DNA from: Amantichitinum ursilacus
Lineage (GTDB): Bacteria; Pseudomonadota; Gammaproteobacteria; Burkholderiales; Chitinibacteraceae
Direction of reading: 5' to 3'
NCBI RefSeq assembly: GCF_001294205.1
Contig: NZ_LAQT01000010.1
Coordinates: 62,001 to 126,000 of the forward strand
Length of the DNA: 64,000 bases
Shown piece after piece: positions 54,046 to 62,604 of this stretch. Position numbers and translations under genes: made by a program. The notes under the pieces are model-generated. The model saw nothing but the letters and a program-made list of their open reading frames with translations. It was not told where the DNA came from and did no database searches. Each line of letters starts with the position of its first letter. Position 1 is the stretch's first letter.

Positions 54046-54773
54046 CAGTCGGTGTCGCCTTCGCGATTGAGTGCGGCCAGCTGGTCTGCATCCAGCTCGA
54101 TATATTCGCCTTCGGCCAGATTGAGCGACGCCAGCGTCAGCCCGCCAATCGCCACGCGCGACAACGCGGCGCAATGGTTACCGGCTGCGGCCAGCATGCG
54201 TTTCACCTGATGATATTTGCCCTGCTCCAGCACCATCTCGATATGCAGTTCGTCCACCTGCTTTGCTGACAGCGCGCTCAGTGGCGCGGGTTCGTCATGC
54301 AGTTTGACGCCGCTTAACAGCTGCTCAACCAGGCTTTCGTCCGCCGCCTGCGCCAGCGTGGCCAGATATTTTTTGGGCTGATGATGTTTGGGGTGCGATT
54401 GCGCATGAATAAACGCACCGTCATCCGACAGCAGCAGCAAGCCGGTGGTGTCGTGGTCGAGCCGGCCCACCGGTTGCACGTCGCGCCAGCGATACGGCTC
54501 GGGCAATAGCGTGAGAATGCCGGGATGGTGGCTGGGCTTGCGCGAGCATTCGTAATTGGTGGGTTTATTCAGCGCCAGATACAGGTTGGCGCGGTACGGC
54601 CAGTCTTCTTCGCCAAACAGCGTAATCAGCAGGCCTTCGGTTTCGACGTCAGTGCGCCAGTCGGTGACGATCTGGCCGTTGACGGCCACTTCGCCGTCGG
54701 CGATCAGCTCGCGCACGCCTTTACGCGTACCGAAACCCTGAGAAGTAAGAATGCGATCAAGTGATTGTTTCAT
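54045..54773 (-). CDS. rsuA: 16S rRNA pseudouridine-516 synthase RsuA
   Basis: A 242-residue pseudouridine synthase. The N-terminal S4 domain is MKQSLDRILTSQGFGTRKGVRELI, and the catalytic motif is PVGRLDHDTTGLLLLSDDG with Asp106. The short S4-plus-catalytic architecture and length fit RsuA, which modifies U516 of 16S rRNA; RluE/RluF are less likely alternatives. ATG at 54773 gives the standard start. It is followed by an overlapping patatin gene. Confidence 0.9.
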   Translation of the reverse strand: MKQSLDRILTSQGFGTRKGVRELIADGEVAVNGQIVTDWRTDVETEGLLITLFGEEDWPYRANLYLALNKPTNYECSRKPSHHPGILTLLPEPYRWRDVQPVGRLDHDTTGLLLLSDDGAFIHAQSHPKHHQPKKYLATLAQAADESLVEQLLSGVKLHDEPAPLSALSAKQVDELHIEMVLEQGKYHQVKRMLAAAGNHCAALSRVAIGGLTLASLNLAEGEYIELDADQLAALNREGDTD

Positions 54774-54913
54774 GCCCCCAACTTTAACCGATGCGCCCGA
54801 AAAACCCCAAGATGTGCGCTGATCTGCGTTAAAAGCCGCGGCAATCAAACGCGAACCTAGGGGAAAATCCCGACGTCGCGGCAGAGATACAGCCCTAAAT
54901 TATTCTTGCGAAA

Positions 54914-54919
54914 TATAAT
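54914..54919 (+). promoter_or_regulatory. -10 box TATAAT before the marR-emr operon
   Basis: TATAAT only 21 bases before the marR ATG, in an AT-rich stretch (TTCTTGCGAAATATAATTCAGAAATTTAC runs from about 54903 to 54931). The short distance implies a very short leader, and the AT-rich flank could be the MarR operator. Confidence 0.45.
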
Positions 54920-54940
54920 TCAGAAATTTACTATCCCGGC

Positions 54941-55462
54941 ATGAACGATCATGTCCACCCCACCCCAGACGCTTTTCCCACCTTTGCGGATATCGAAAAC
55001 CGCATCGAGCGGGTCTGTGCGCGCGTGCCCGGCAGCGACCGCCAGCCCGTGCTGCTTAAAATGCTGTTGCAACATATCGCCGGTGGCCTTAACAGCCGCA
55101 TGAACGAAGTGCTGCGCGAATACAACCTTAACCGCATCAGTTTTCTGGCGCTGGTGATGCTGGTCAGCTCGGGCGGCAAGCCGCTTAACCCGTCTGATCT
55201 GGCCGAAGCGACCGGCGAGTCGCGCGCCAATGTCACCCGGATTTGCGACGAGCTGGTGGCCAAAAGCCTGCTGCGCCGCGAGCCCAACCCCGAAGACCGG
55301 CGTCGTATTGACCTGTATCTGGCCCCGCAAGGCGAAGAGCTGGTGCAACGCACGCTACCCAAAATCCAGAACCATGCCTTCTCTCCGTTTAACGATTTGA
55401 CGGCAGAAGAACGCGACCTGCTCGAAGCCATCCTCAAGAAGCTGCTCGGCGCATTTGCCTGA
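54941..55462 (+). CDS. MarR/EmrR-family repressor
   Basis: A 173-residue winged-helix regulator of the MarR family, closest in layout to EmrR/MprA. The HTH is LNPSDLAEATGESRANVTRICDELVAKSLL and the wing RREPNPEDRRRIDLYLAPQG carries the conserved DxRxxx-L pattern. It is the first gene of an efflux operon (35 bases before the outer-membrane factor), so it most likely represses the operon and is released by a drug-like ligand. No Shine-Dalgarno site is evident, and the mRNA may be nearly leaderless. Confidence 0.92.
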   Translation: MNDHVHPTPDAFPTFADIENRIERVCARVPGSDRQPVLLKMLLQHIAGGLNSRMNEVLREYNLNRISFLALVMLVSSGGKPLNPSDLAEATGESRANVTRICDELVAKSLLRREPNPEDRRRIDLYLAPQGEELVQRTLPKIQNHAFSPFNDLTAEERDLLEAILKKLLGAFA

Positions 55463-55497
55463 GCGCAGGGTCCACTGACTACTACATAGAAACAGCC

Positions 55498-56928
55498 ATG
55501 AAACCTTATCTCGCCTTGGGCTTGCTGGCGCTGGCCGGTTGCGCCCGGATTCCGCAAGACCAGCAGTCTGTACAACTGCGCGATGCCGCTGGCGCGCAGC
55601 TTTCCAGCCAGATCAAACTGGCCAACGAAGGCTGGCCTGACGCCCGCTGGTGGTCGCGCTATCACGATAGCCAGCTCGATCAATTGATGGATGCCGCGCT
55701 GAAAGGCTCGCCCAACCTGGTGGTGGCGCAAACGCGTGTGCTGGCCGCGCAGGCTGGCGTGCAACAAGCGCATGCCAACGAAGGCGTGAATGTGCGCGCC
55801 AGTGTGTCGATTACGCGCGAGCTGACTTCCGAATACGGTCTGATTCCGCCGCCGCTGGCTGGCGAATGGGTGACTGATACCGAGCCGCAAATTTCTGCAT
55901 CGTATGAATTTGACTGGTGGGGCAAGCACAAGGCCGAGATTGCGTCGGCCCTGGGCGAAACCGCCGCCAGCCGCGCCGATCTGGCCGCCGCCGAGCAATC
56001 GCTGACCACCGCCGTGGCGCAAGCCTACTTTACTTGGCAGACCGACAACGCACGGATTGTGCTGGTGCAACAGCAGCGCGACGTGCAGCAACGCCTGCAT
56101 CAGATTGCTGCGCGACGTGTGCAAAGCGGCCTGGAAAACGACACCAGCCAGCGCAGCGCGCGCGGTGACGTCGCCAATCAAGACGCCGTGCTGGCGCAAC
56201 TGGCCGCCACCGAGCGCCAGGATCGCGAATCGTTGCGCGCGTTGCTGGGCATTACCGGCGACAGCAAAGTGGTGGACCAGTTGCAACCTGCGCCGCTGCC
56301 GCAAGCCATGGGCACGCTGCCCAGCGATCTGGGCCTGAACCTGGTGGCGCGTCGCCCCGATCTGCAAGCCGCGCGCTGGCGCGCCGAAGTGGCGACGCAA
56401 CGCACCGAGTACAACAAGGCGCTGTTCTATCCCGATATCAGCCTGAGCGCGTTTGTGGGCGCATCCAGCCTGAGCCTGGACGACGTATTGAAGCAAGGCA
56501 CGCGCACGCTGGGCATTACCCCGGCGCTGAGCCTGCCGATCTTTGACAGCGGCCGTCTGGCTGCCGGCCTGACCGCCAGCCGCGCGCAACGTGACGTGGC
56601 CGTCGCGCAATACAACCAGGCGCTGGTGAACGCGGTGCAGGACGTGGCCAACCAGGGCGTGGCATTGCAAGGCTTGTCGGCGCAGGAAGCGGCTACCCGC
56701 AACTATCTGGTCGCCACCGAAGGCGTGCTGAAAAACCAGCAAACCCGCATGCAGCGTGGCCTGACCGATCAGGGCGTGGTGCTGCGCGCACAACTGCCGG
56801 TGCTGTTGATTCAGGACCAGCTGCTGGTGCTGCGCAACCGCCAGATCAATACCGAAATCGCGCTGACGCGGGCGCTGGGTGGCGGCTATCAGGCCCCCAC
56901 CGCCACCGCCGCAAGCGAAGCCCAATAA
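55498..56928 (+). CDS. Outer-membrane efflux lipoprotein (NodT/OprM type)
   Basis: A 476-residue outer-membrane factor, the channel of a tripartite pump. The signal peptide ends in lipobox LAGC (Cys15). It contains two OEP repeats; typical NodT motifs are WPDARWWSRYHDSQLDQLMDAAL, ASYEFDWWGKHKAEI, LGLNLVARRPDLQAARWR and TPALSLPIFDSGRL. It works with the EmrA- and EmrB-like proteins encoded just downstream. Confidence 0.94.
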   Translation: MKPYLALGLLALAGCARIPQDQQSVQLRDAAGAQLSSQIKLANEGWPDARWWSRYHDSQLDQLMDAALKGSPNLVVAQTRVLAAQAGVQQAHANEGVNVRASVSITRELTSEYGLIPPPLAGEWVTDTEPQISASYEFDWWGKHKAEIASALGETAASRADLAAAEQSLTTAVAQAYFTWQTDNARIVLVQQQRDVQQRLHQIAARRVQSGLENDTSQRSARGDVANQDAVLAQLAATERQDRESLRALLGITGDSKVVDQLQPAPLPQAMGTLPSDLGLNLVARRPDLQAARWRAEVATQRTEYNKALFYPDISLSAFVGASSLSLDDVLKQGTRTLGITPALSLPIFDSGRLAAGLTASRAQRDVAVAQYNQALVNAVQDVANQGVALQGLSAQEAATRNYLVATEGVLKNQQTRMQRGLTDQGVVLRAQLPVLLIQDQLLVLRNRQINTEIALTRALGGGYQAPTATAASEAQ

Positions 56929-57007
56929 CAAATCCGCTGCCGCGCCGACCTTGCCGGTTGTGCTTGCGGTTAGCCAGTCATCGCTAAAAAGAATTCTGGA
57001 GAACACC

Positions 57008-58177
57008 ATGAGTACCGATAACAACCAAGCCGTTGCCGCGAATCAGAAAAAGCGCAAACCGGTCATGGCCATCATCACCACCGTGTTTGTGCTGGCCGGC
57101 ATTGGCTACGCGTTTTATTACGCCACCGTACTGACGCAACGCGAAGAAACCGACAACGCCTATGTGGGCGGCAACCTGGTCACGCTGACCTCACAAGTGA
57201 GCGGCACGGTCACCCAGATCAGCGCCGACGAAACGCAATTTGTAAAAGCCGGCGACGACGTGGTGCGCCTGGACCCGGTGGACGCCAAAGTGGCGCTGGC
57301 GCAAACCGAAGCCGCGCTGGGTGATTCGGTGCGTCAGTTGCGTCAGTCGTACGCCAACGCATCGCAATACGACGCCGCACTCGCGCAAAAACGCATTGAT
57401 CTGGCCAAGGCGCAGGATGATCTGGCGCGCCGTGCGCCGCTGGCGGCAGACCACACCGTGTCGGCCGAAGAAGTTGCCCACGCCAAAGACGATGTCGCCA
57501 TCGCCAAGGCGGCGCTGGATGTGGCGGAGAAGCAAGCCGAAGCCGCGCACGCCAGCATTGATGGCGTCAATATCGCCAGCCACCCCAGCGTGCTGCGCGC
57601 TCGCGCCAACTACACGCAAGCGTGGCTGACCGTGCAACGCAACGCCATTCCGGCCCCGGTGTCGGGCTATGTGGCCAAGCGTGGCGTGCAAGTGGGCGCG
57701 CGCATCACCCCGGGCCAATCGTTGCTGTCGATTGTGCCGCTGGACCAGTTGTGGGTGGATGCCAACTTCAAGGAATCCGAGCTGCGCAATATCCGCATCA
57801 ACCAGCCCGCGAAGATTACCGCTGACGTATACGGCAGCAAGGTGGAGTACCACGGCAAAGTGGTCGGCCTGGGCGCAGGTACGGGTAGCGCCTTCAGCCT
57901 GTTGCCGGCGCAAAACGCCACCGGTAACTGGATCAAGGTGGTGCAACGTGTGCCGGTGCGCATCCAGCTCGACCAGCAAGAGCTGCGCCAGCATCCGCTG
58001 CGCGTAGGCCTGTCGACCACGGTGGAAGTAGACACCCATCAGCGTGACGGTAGCGTGCTGTCGGCCGCTACCGAGAACAAGCCGCTGTTTACCACCACCG
58101 TGCTGGACCAGCCGCTGCAACAGGCCGAGACGCAAGCCGACGCCATCGTGGCGCGCAACATGGCCAAGAGCAAGTAA
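57008..58177 (+). CDS. emrA: EmrA-like periplasmic adaptor (HlyD family)
   Basis: A 389-residue membrane-fusion protein. One N-terminal transmembrane helix (about residues 20-41), a lipoyl/barrel-sandwich half-motif (NAYVGGNLVTLTSQVSGTVTQISADETQFVKAGDDVVRLD), a long alpha-helical hairpin (~90-200), the second half-motif (IPAPVSGYVAKRGVQVGARI) and a beta-barrel (QLWVDANFKESELRNIRINQPAKI). It bridges EmrB to the outer-membrane channel. GGAG precedes ATG 57008, 79 bases after the OMF gene. Confidence 0.94.
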   Translation: MSTDNNQAVAANQKKRKPVMAIITTVFVLAGIGYAFYYATVLTQREETDNAYVGGNLVTLTSQVSGTVTQISADETQFVKAGDDVVRLDPVDAKVALAQTEAALGDSVRQLRQSYANASQYDAALAQKRIDLAKAQDDLARRAPLAADHTVSAEEVAHAKDDVAIAKAALDVAEKQAEAAHASIDGVNIASHPSVLRARANYTQAWLTVQRNAIPAPVSGYVAKRGVQVGARITPGQSLLSIVPLDQLWVDANFKESELRNIRINQPAKITADVYGSKVEYHGKVVGLGAGTGSAFSLLPAQNATGNWIKVVQRVPVRIQLDQQELRQHPLRVGLSTTVEVDTHQRDGSVLSAATENKPLFTTTVLDQPLQQAETQADAIVARNMAKSK

Positions 58178-58228
58178 TTGACATGCCCTGGCGTTTGACC
58201 GCCGGGGCATGCTTCGCGGAGTACTGTC

Positions 58229-59785
58229 ATGACCTCTACAGCCGCTGCTGTAGCCCCGCCTGCGCCCCTGCACGGCGGCAAGCTGGCCTTGGTGACGGTG
58301 GCGTTGTCGTTCGCCACCTTCATGGAAATTCTCGATACAACGATTGTTAACGTTTCAGTGCCGCACATTGCCGGTGATCTGGCCGTGGCGGCCAATCAGG
58401 GCACGTGGGCGATCAGCTCGTATGGTCTGGCGGCCGCCATCGCGGTGCCGCTGACCGGCTGGCTGGCTGGCCGCTTTGGTCAGGTCAAATGTTTTTCGCT
58501 GTCGGTGCTGTTGTTTACGCTGATGTCCATTCTGTGCGGGATGGCCAACAGCCTGCCGATGCTGGTGGCGTTCCGCTTTCTGCAAGGTCTGGTCTCCGGC
58601 CCGATGGTGCCGCTGTCGCAGACGCTGCTGCTGAGCACCTATCCGCCCGAGAAAAAGGGTCTGGCGCTGGCCTTATGGTCGATGACCGTGATTGTGGCGC
58701 CGATTTTCGGGCCCTTGCTGGGCGGCTATATCACCGACCAGATCAGCTGGCCGTGGATTTTTTACATCAACGTGCCGGTGGGCATCGTCGCGGGGATCGC
58801 CTCGTGGAACCTGCTGAAAGACCGCGAAACGCCCACCCGCAAGCTGCCGATCGATGTGGTTGGTCTGATCCTGCTGGTGTTGGGCGTGGGCAGCCTGCAA
58901 GTGATGCTGGATAACGGCAACGATCTGGACTGGTTCAACTCGCCCATCATCGTCACCCTGTGTGCCGTCGCCGTGCTGGCGCTGACCTACTTTGTGGCGT
59001 GGGAACTGACTGAAGAGCATCCGATTGTGGAGCTGACGCTGCTGAAGCGCCGCAACTTCACCATCGGCGTGATCGTGCTGTCGTTGGGCATGTTCTGCTT
59101 CTTTGGCAGCACGGTGTTGTTCCCGCTGTGGCTGCAAACGGTGATGGGCTACAACTCGACGTGGGCCGGGGTGGCCACTGCGCCAGGCGGTGTACTGGCG
59201 CTGTTCTTATCACCCATCATCGGTAAAAACATCACCAAGCTGAATCTGCGCATGGTGGCGTCGATCGCGTTTGTGGTGTTTGGCATCACCATGTTCTGGT
59301 ATGCCAGCTTTACCCTGGACACCGACCTGAACCACATCATGCTGTCGCGCTTTATGCAGGGTATCGGCATTGCGTGTTTCTTTGTGCCGTTGAACCAGAT
59401 CATCCTGTCCGGCCTTGGGCCGGCGCAGATGGCGTCGGCGTCCGGCTTGTCCAACTTTTTCCGGACCATTTCGGGCAGCTTTGCCACGGCCATCGCGGTG
59501 TTCTTGTGGGACCGTCGGCAGAATTTCAGCCACGTGCGCCTGACCGAAAACGTGAACGCCGCCAACCCGGCCAGTGTGGATTATCTGAGCAAGCTGCAAG
59601 ACCTGGGCCTGAGCGCGCAAGCGGCGTATGCGCAGGTGGACCAGGTGATTGCGCAGCAAAGCTTCATGATCGCCACCAAGGAAGTGTTCTGGTTGCTGGG
59701 CGTGATTTTCTTTGCGCTGATCGTGATTGTGTGGTTTGCCAAGCCACCGTTTGGGTCTACGGGTGGTGGGGGCGGCGGGCACTAG
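58229..59785 (+). CDS. emrB: EmrB-like drug:H+ antiporter (DHA2 family)
   Basis: A 518-residue, 14-helix major facilitator of the DHA2 family. It carries the motif LDTTIVNVSVPHIAGDL in helix 1, TGWLAGRFGQVKCF in loop 2-3, and motif C-like LLGGYITDQISWPWIFYINVPVG. It pumps hydrophobic compounds through EmrA and the outer-membrane factor. It is the last gene of marR-omf-emrA-emrB and ends just before a degenerate palindromic element. Confidence 0.94.
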   Translation: MTSTAAAVAPPAPLHGGKLALVTVALSFATFMEILDTTIVNVSVPHIAGDLAVAANQGTWAISSYGLAAAIAVPLTGWLAGRFGQVKCFSLSVLLFTLMSILCGMANSLPMLVAFRFLQGLVSGPMVPLSQTLLLSTYPPEKKGLALALWSMTVIVAPIFGPLLGGYITDQISWPWIFYINVPVGIVAGIASWNLLKDRETPTRKLPIDVVGLILLVLGVGSLQVMLDNGNDLDWFNSPIIVTLCAVAVLALTYFVAWELTEEHPIVELTLLKRRNFTIGVIVLSLGMFCFFGSTVLFPLWLQTVMGYNSTWAGVATAPGGVLALFLSPIIGKNITKLNLRMVASIAFVVFGITMFWYASFTLDTDLNHIMLSRFMQGIGIACFFVPLNQIILSGLGPAQMASASGLSNFFRTISGSFATAIAVFLWDRRQNFSHVRLTENVNAANPASVDYLSKLQDLGLSAQAAYAQVDQVIAQQSFMIATKEVFWLLGVIFFALIVIVWFAKPPFGSTGGGGGGH

Positions 59786-59786
59786 G

Positions 59787-59897
59787 CACGGGGTGGGGTC
59801 GAACGCGCCGTCTGGCCCACCCATTCAAAGCCGCAGCGCAACAAGCATCATCGTGCGTCTCCATGGCTTTGAATGGTGGGTCATGACCCACCCTATG
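59787..59897. repeat. Palindromic element copy 12, decayed left end
   Basis: The right end is standard (GGTGGGTCATGACCCACCCTATG). The left end is eroded (GGGGTGGGGTCGAACGC...GGCCCACC). It lies two bases after the emrB stop and directly upstream of the xre promoter region; these neighbours point the same way. Confidence 0.78.
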
Positions 59898-59898
59898 T

Positions 59899-59927
59899 TT
59901 TCTCAAGAAATTTTTTTGTGCTATATT
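59899..59927 (+). promoter_or_regulatory. Promoter/operator candidate of the xre-res pair
   Basis: TTTCT-CA-AGAAA (59899-59910) is a perfect inverted repeat, followed by a T-run and TATATT (59922-59927) as a -10. It lies 26 bases before the antitoxin start, where antitoxin autoregulation normally acts. Confidence 0.5.
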
Positions 59928-59952
59928 TTCACCAGCAAATCGCGGAGGGTTT

Positions 59953-60330
59953 ATGGCGGCGCTTGAGAAACCGGTACTGAAAGATGAAGTCGTGATGACC
60001 AAAGCCTTGGTCCGCACGGCGGAGCGGCTGGATTTCCGTCAATCGGATCTGGGCCGCATGCTGGGCCTGTCGGGCGCCAGCGTCAGCCGCATGGTGCACG
60101 GCCAGTACGAACTCAATAACCATCGCCCCGAGTGGGATACCGCGCTAACGTTAATTCGCCTGTATCGCTCACTCTCCTCCATCCTGGGCGGACAGGAAGA
60201 CCTGATCCGTCGCTGGATGCATACCCCCAATACCGATCTGGGCGGCGTACCCGCCGACATCATCCGCCGTGGCGCGGCCGGCTTGTTTACCGTGGGTCTT
60301 TATCTTGACGGCATCCGCGGTCGTATCTAA
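59953..60330 (+). CDS. Xre/MbcA/ParS-family antitoxin
   Basis: A 125-residue antitoxin of the type II RES-Xre system. The N-terminal Xre-like HTH is FRQSDLGRMLGLSGASVSRMVHGQY (about residues 28-52), and the C-terminal MbcA/ParS toxin-binding domain (DUF2384) includes LIRLYRSLSSILGGQEDLIRRWMHTPNTDLGGVPADII. GGAGG stands close before the ATG. It overlaps the RES toxin gene by 26 bases, as is usual in these operons. It neutralises the toxin and probably represses the operon. Confidence 0.92.
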   Translation: MAALEKPVLKDEVVMTKALVRTAERLDFRQSDLGRMLGLSGASVSRMVHGQYELNNHRPEWDTALTLIRLYRSLSSILGGQEDLIRRWMHTPNTDLGGVPADIIRRGAAGLFTVGLYLDGIRGRI

Positions 60331-61003
60331 CAGCAGCGCCGCCTTCAAGGCATGGCGTTCGGTCGAAACCCAGCGCGAAGTGGCCGCGCTGGCGCTGGTG
60401 GACAACGATCCCGATGAGCAAGCCCTGCTCGAAGCGTTGCTTGATGAGCACAAGCCCCCGGTGCCGCCCGGCGCACAAAAACTCCACTATCTGCTGAGCA
60501 CGCCTTTCCGCTATCCCGCCAGCCCGCCCAACGGCACGCGCTTTGTGCGGCCCGGGGCCTTGGGCATGCTGTACGCGGCCGAGGATAAAGCCACCGCAAT
60601 GGCCGAATCGGGCTATTGGCAATTCCGCTTTATCAATGCCTCGGCCGGATTACGCGATACGCACATCACCTTGCAACGCACGTTGTTCCAGGTGGATGTG
60701 GCCGGTAATGCGGTCGACCTGCGCCTGCCGCCGTTTGATGCCGCCCCCGAACGCTGGACGCAGCCTGACGACTACAGCGCCACGCACGATATCGGCACCG
60801 GCGCGCGCGAAAATGGCGATGTCGATCTGATCCTGTATTCATCAGTACGCGACCCGGCGCATGGCCTGTGCATTGCGGTCGTGCAGATGCGCGCCTTCAA
60901 GCGCAACAAGCCGCTGGCCAGCGAAGAATGGCATCTGACCATTCTGGCCGACCATGTGTTGTTCCGGCGCGGGCGCGAGACCGTGTCGTTCCGCTTTGCC
61001 TGA
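60305..61003 (+). CDS. RES-domain toxin (NAD+-degrading)
   Basis: A 232-residue RES-domain toxin. Visible conserved positions include the Arg in NGTRFVRPG, the Tyr and Glu in MLYAAEDKATAMAESGYW, and the Ser in ILYSSVRDP, matching the Arg-Glu-Ser set that names the family. RES toxins deplete NAD+ by phosphorolysis or hydrolysis and stop growth. I chose TTG at 60305 (TASAVVSNSSAAFKAWRSV...), which overlaps the antitoxin end. A farther upstream start at 60269 is less likely. All key positions look intact, so the toxin is probably active. Confidence 0.88.
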   Translation: MTASAVVSNSSAAFKAWRSVETQREVAALALVDNDPDEQALLEALLDEHKPPVPPGAQKLHYLLSTPFRYPASPPNGTRFVRPGALGMLYAAEDKATAMAESGYWQFRFINASAGLRDTHITLQRTLFQVDVAGNAVDLRLPPFDAAPERWTQPDDYSATHDIGTGARENGDVDLILYSSVRDPAHGLCIAVVQMRAFKRNKPLASEEWHLTILADHVLFRRGRETVSFRFA

Positions 61004-61165
61004 AGCGGCGCGCCGTGCCAGCCCGGGCCGCCGCGCCAGCAATGCTGCGCGTGGCCCGGATTGCCCGTTATATCGCCGCCCGGCATAAGACTGATTTCGC
61101 TTTCGCGGCCGCTACGGCACAATGCCGCTGAAATCGATATCAAAAACTTTAACCGACCGGGTCCA

Positions 61166-62182
61166 ATGAACCTTCGCCAGCTTGCCGCCCATCTCCAGCT
61201 TTCGCCCACCACGGTGAGCCGTGCGCTCAACGGCTTTCCCGAAGTCAATGCCGAAACCCGCGAACGCGTGGTGGAAGCAGCGCGCCAGTTGGGCTATCGC
61301 GCCAATACCGTGGCGCGCCGCCTGGCCACAGGCAAGACCGACAGCATCGGCATCATTTATCCGTTTGAACCGTCCGATCTGGGCGACCCGGTGTTCCTCG
61401 ACATCATCGCGGGCATTACCGAACGGCTGGGCGAAGCCAGCATGGATTTGATGATCGTCTCGGCGGCGCAAGAGCACGAACTGGATACCTACAAGCGCAT
61501 GGTGTCTGCGGGCCGGGTGGATGGCCTGATCGTGGCGCGTACGCAGGTGCAGGATCCGCGGCTGGAGTATCTGCAAGAAAAAGGCTTTCCGTTTGTGGCG
61601 CATGGCCGCAGCGCGTTGGCCGATCCGTATCCATGGTTCGATTACGACAATGAATACGGTATGCGGCTGGCGGTGGAGCGGCTGACCACGCTGGGCCATC
61701 AACGCATCGGCCTGGTCAGCGCGCCACTGTCGATGAACTTTGCCGCGCAACGGCGCATGGGTTATCTGCTGGGCCTGAATGCCGCCGGCGTGGCCGTTGA
61801 CCCCGATTACATGGTGCACGGTGGGCTGACCCCGGTGGATGGCGCAGCGGCCACGCGCAAGCTGCTGGCGCTGCCGCAACGGCCCACGGCGCTGGTGGTG
61901 GATAACAACGTGTCGGCGCTGGGCGTGATCAGCGCGCTGCGCCAGGCGGGGCTGCTGCCGGGGCACGATATTTCGATCATCGTTTTTGGCGGCCTGCCCG
62001 CGCTGCTGCCCGATAGCGCCACGGTCAGCGCCATCATGCAACCGCAAGCACGCCAGGCAGGCCGCACGCTGGCCGAACTGATGCTGGCGCGCCTGGCCGG
62101 CGAACCGACCCCGTCGCTAAACCGCCTGTGGAAACCGGAACTGGTGCCGGGCGGCACCGATCTGCCGCCCCCGCGCACTTGA
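61166..62182 (+). CDS. LacI-family transcriptional regulator
   Basis: A 338-residue LacI-family repressor. The N-terminal HTH is MNLRQLAAHLQLSPTTVSRALNGFPEVN, with the hinge helix RANTVARRLATGKT; a periplasmic-binding-protein-like ligand domain follows (IGIIYPFEPSDLGDP, VDGLIVARTQ, GHQRIGLVSAPLS, TALVVDNNVSALGV). A sugar is the likely ligand, but no sugar genes are adjacent: the neighbours are a toxin-antitoxin pair and proB. It might control a distant operon, for example gntP-gntK with its LacI-type palindrome; this is speculation. Confidence 0.92.
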   Translation: MNLRQLAAHLQLSPTTVSRALNGFPEVNAETRERVVEAARQLGYRANTVARRLATGKTDSIGIIYPFEPSDLGDPVFLDIIAGITERLGEASMDLMIVSAAQEHELDTYKRMVSAGRVDGLIVARTQVQDPRLEYLQEKGFPFVAHGRSALADPYPWFDYDNEYGMRLAVERLTTLGHQRIGLVSAPLSMNFAAQRRMGYLLGLNAAGVAVDPDYMVHGGLTPVDGAAATRKLLALPQRPTALVVDNNVSALGVISALRQAGLLPGHDISIIVFGGLPALLPDSATVSAIMQPQARQAGRTLAELMLARLAGEPTPSLNRLWKPELVPGGTDLPPPRT

Positions 62183-62194
62183 ACCCGTAAGGAC

Positions 62195-62289
62195 GATAGG
62201 GTGGGTCTGGACCCACCATCCAATGTGGCATGCCAAGCACACCGGTCTTGGCATTTGGCTCTGGGTGGTGGGTCTAGACCCACCGTATT
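62195..62289. repeat. Palindromic element copy 13 (array of five, first)
   Basis: The standard form with ends GATAGGG and CCGTATT. It is the first of five head-to-tail copies between converging lacI and proB. Confidence 0.9.
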
Positions 62290-62294
62290 AATCG

Positions 62295-62389
62295 CATAGG
62301 GTGGGTCTGGACCCACCATCCAATGTGGTATGCCAAGCTCACCGCTCGTGGCATTCGGCTTTGGAGGGTGGGTCACGACCCACCCTATT
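62295..62389. repeat. Palindromic element copy 14
   Basis: The standard 95-bp form, five bases after copy 13. Copies 14 and 15 together form a 205-bp unit that recurs as copies 16 and 17. Confidence 0.92.
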
Positions 62390-62397
62390 AATCACGA

Positions 62398-62494
62398 GAC
62401 ATCGGGTGGGGCTGGACCCACCGTCCCATGTGGTATGCCAAGCGCCCCGCTCGTGGCATCTGGCTCTGGGTGGTGGGTCTAGACCCACCGTATT
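62398..62494. repeat. Palindromic element copy 15, variant left end
   Basis: The left end reads CATCGGGTGGGGCTGGACCCACC, a shared mutation also found in copy 17. This marks the 205-bp unit duplication. Confidence 0.9.
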
Positions 62495-62499
62495 AATCG

Positions 62500-62594
62500 C
62501 ATAGGGTGGGTCTGGACCCACCGTCCAAAGTGGTATGCCAAGCGCACCGGTCTTGGCATTCGGCTTTAAAGGGTGGGTCACGACCCACCCTATT
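62500..62594. repeat. Palindromic element copy 16
   Basis: Nearly identical to copy 14, 205 bases further on. Confidence 0.92.
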
Positions 62595-62604
62595 AATCAC
62601 GAGA

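Noticed and set aside
54949-57024. 691-codon open frame antisense to marR and the outer-membrane factor
   Set aside because: Its composition is typical of a shadow frame, and the two genes on the other strand carry clear family motifs.
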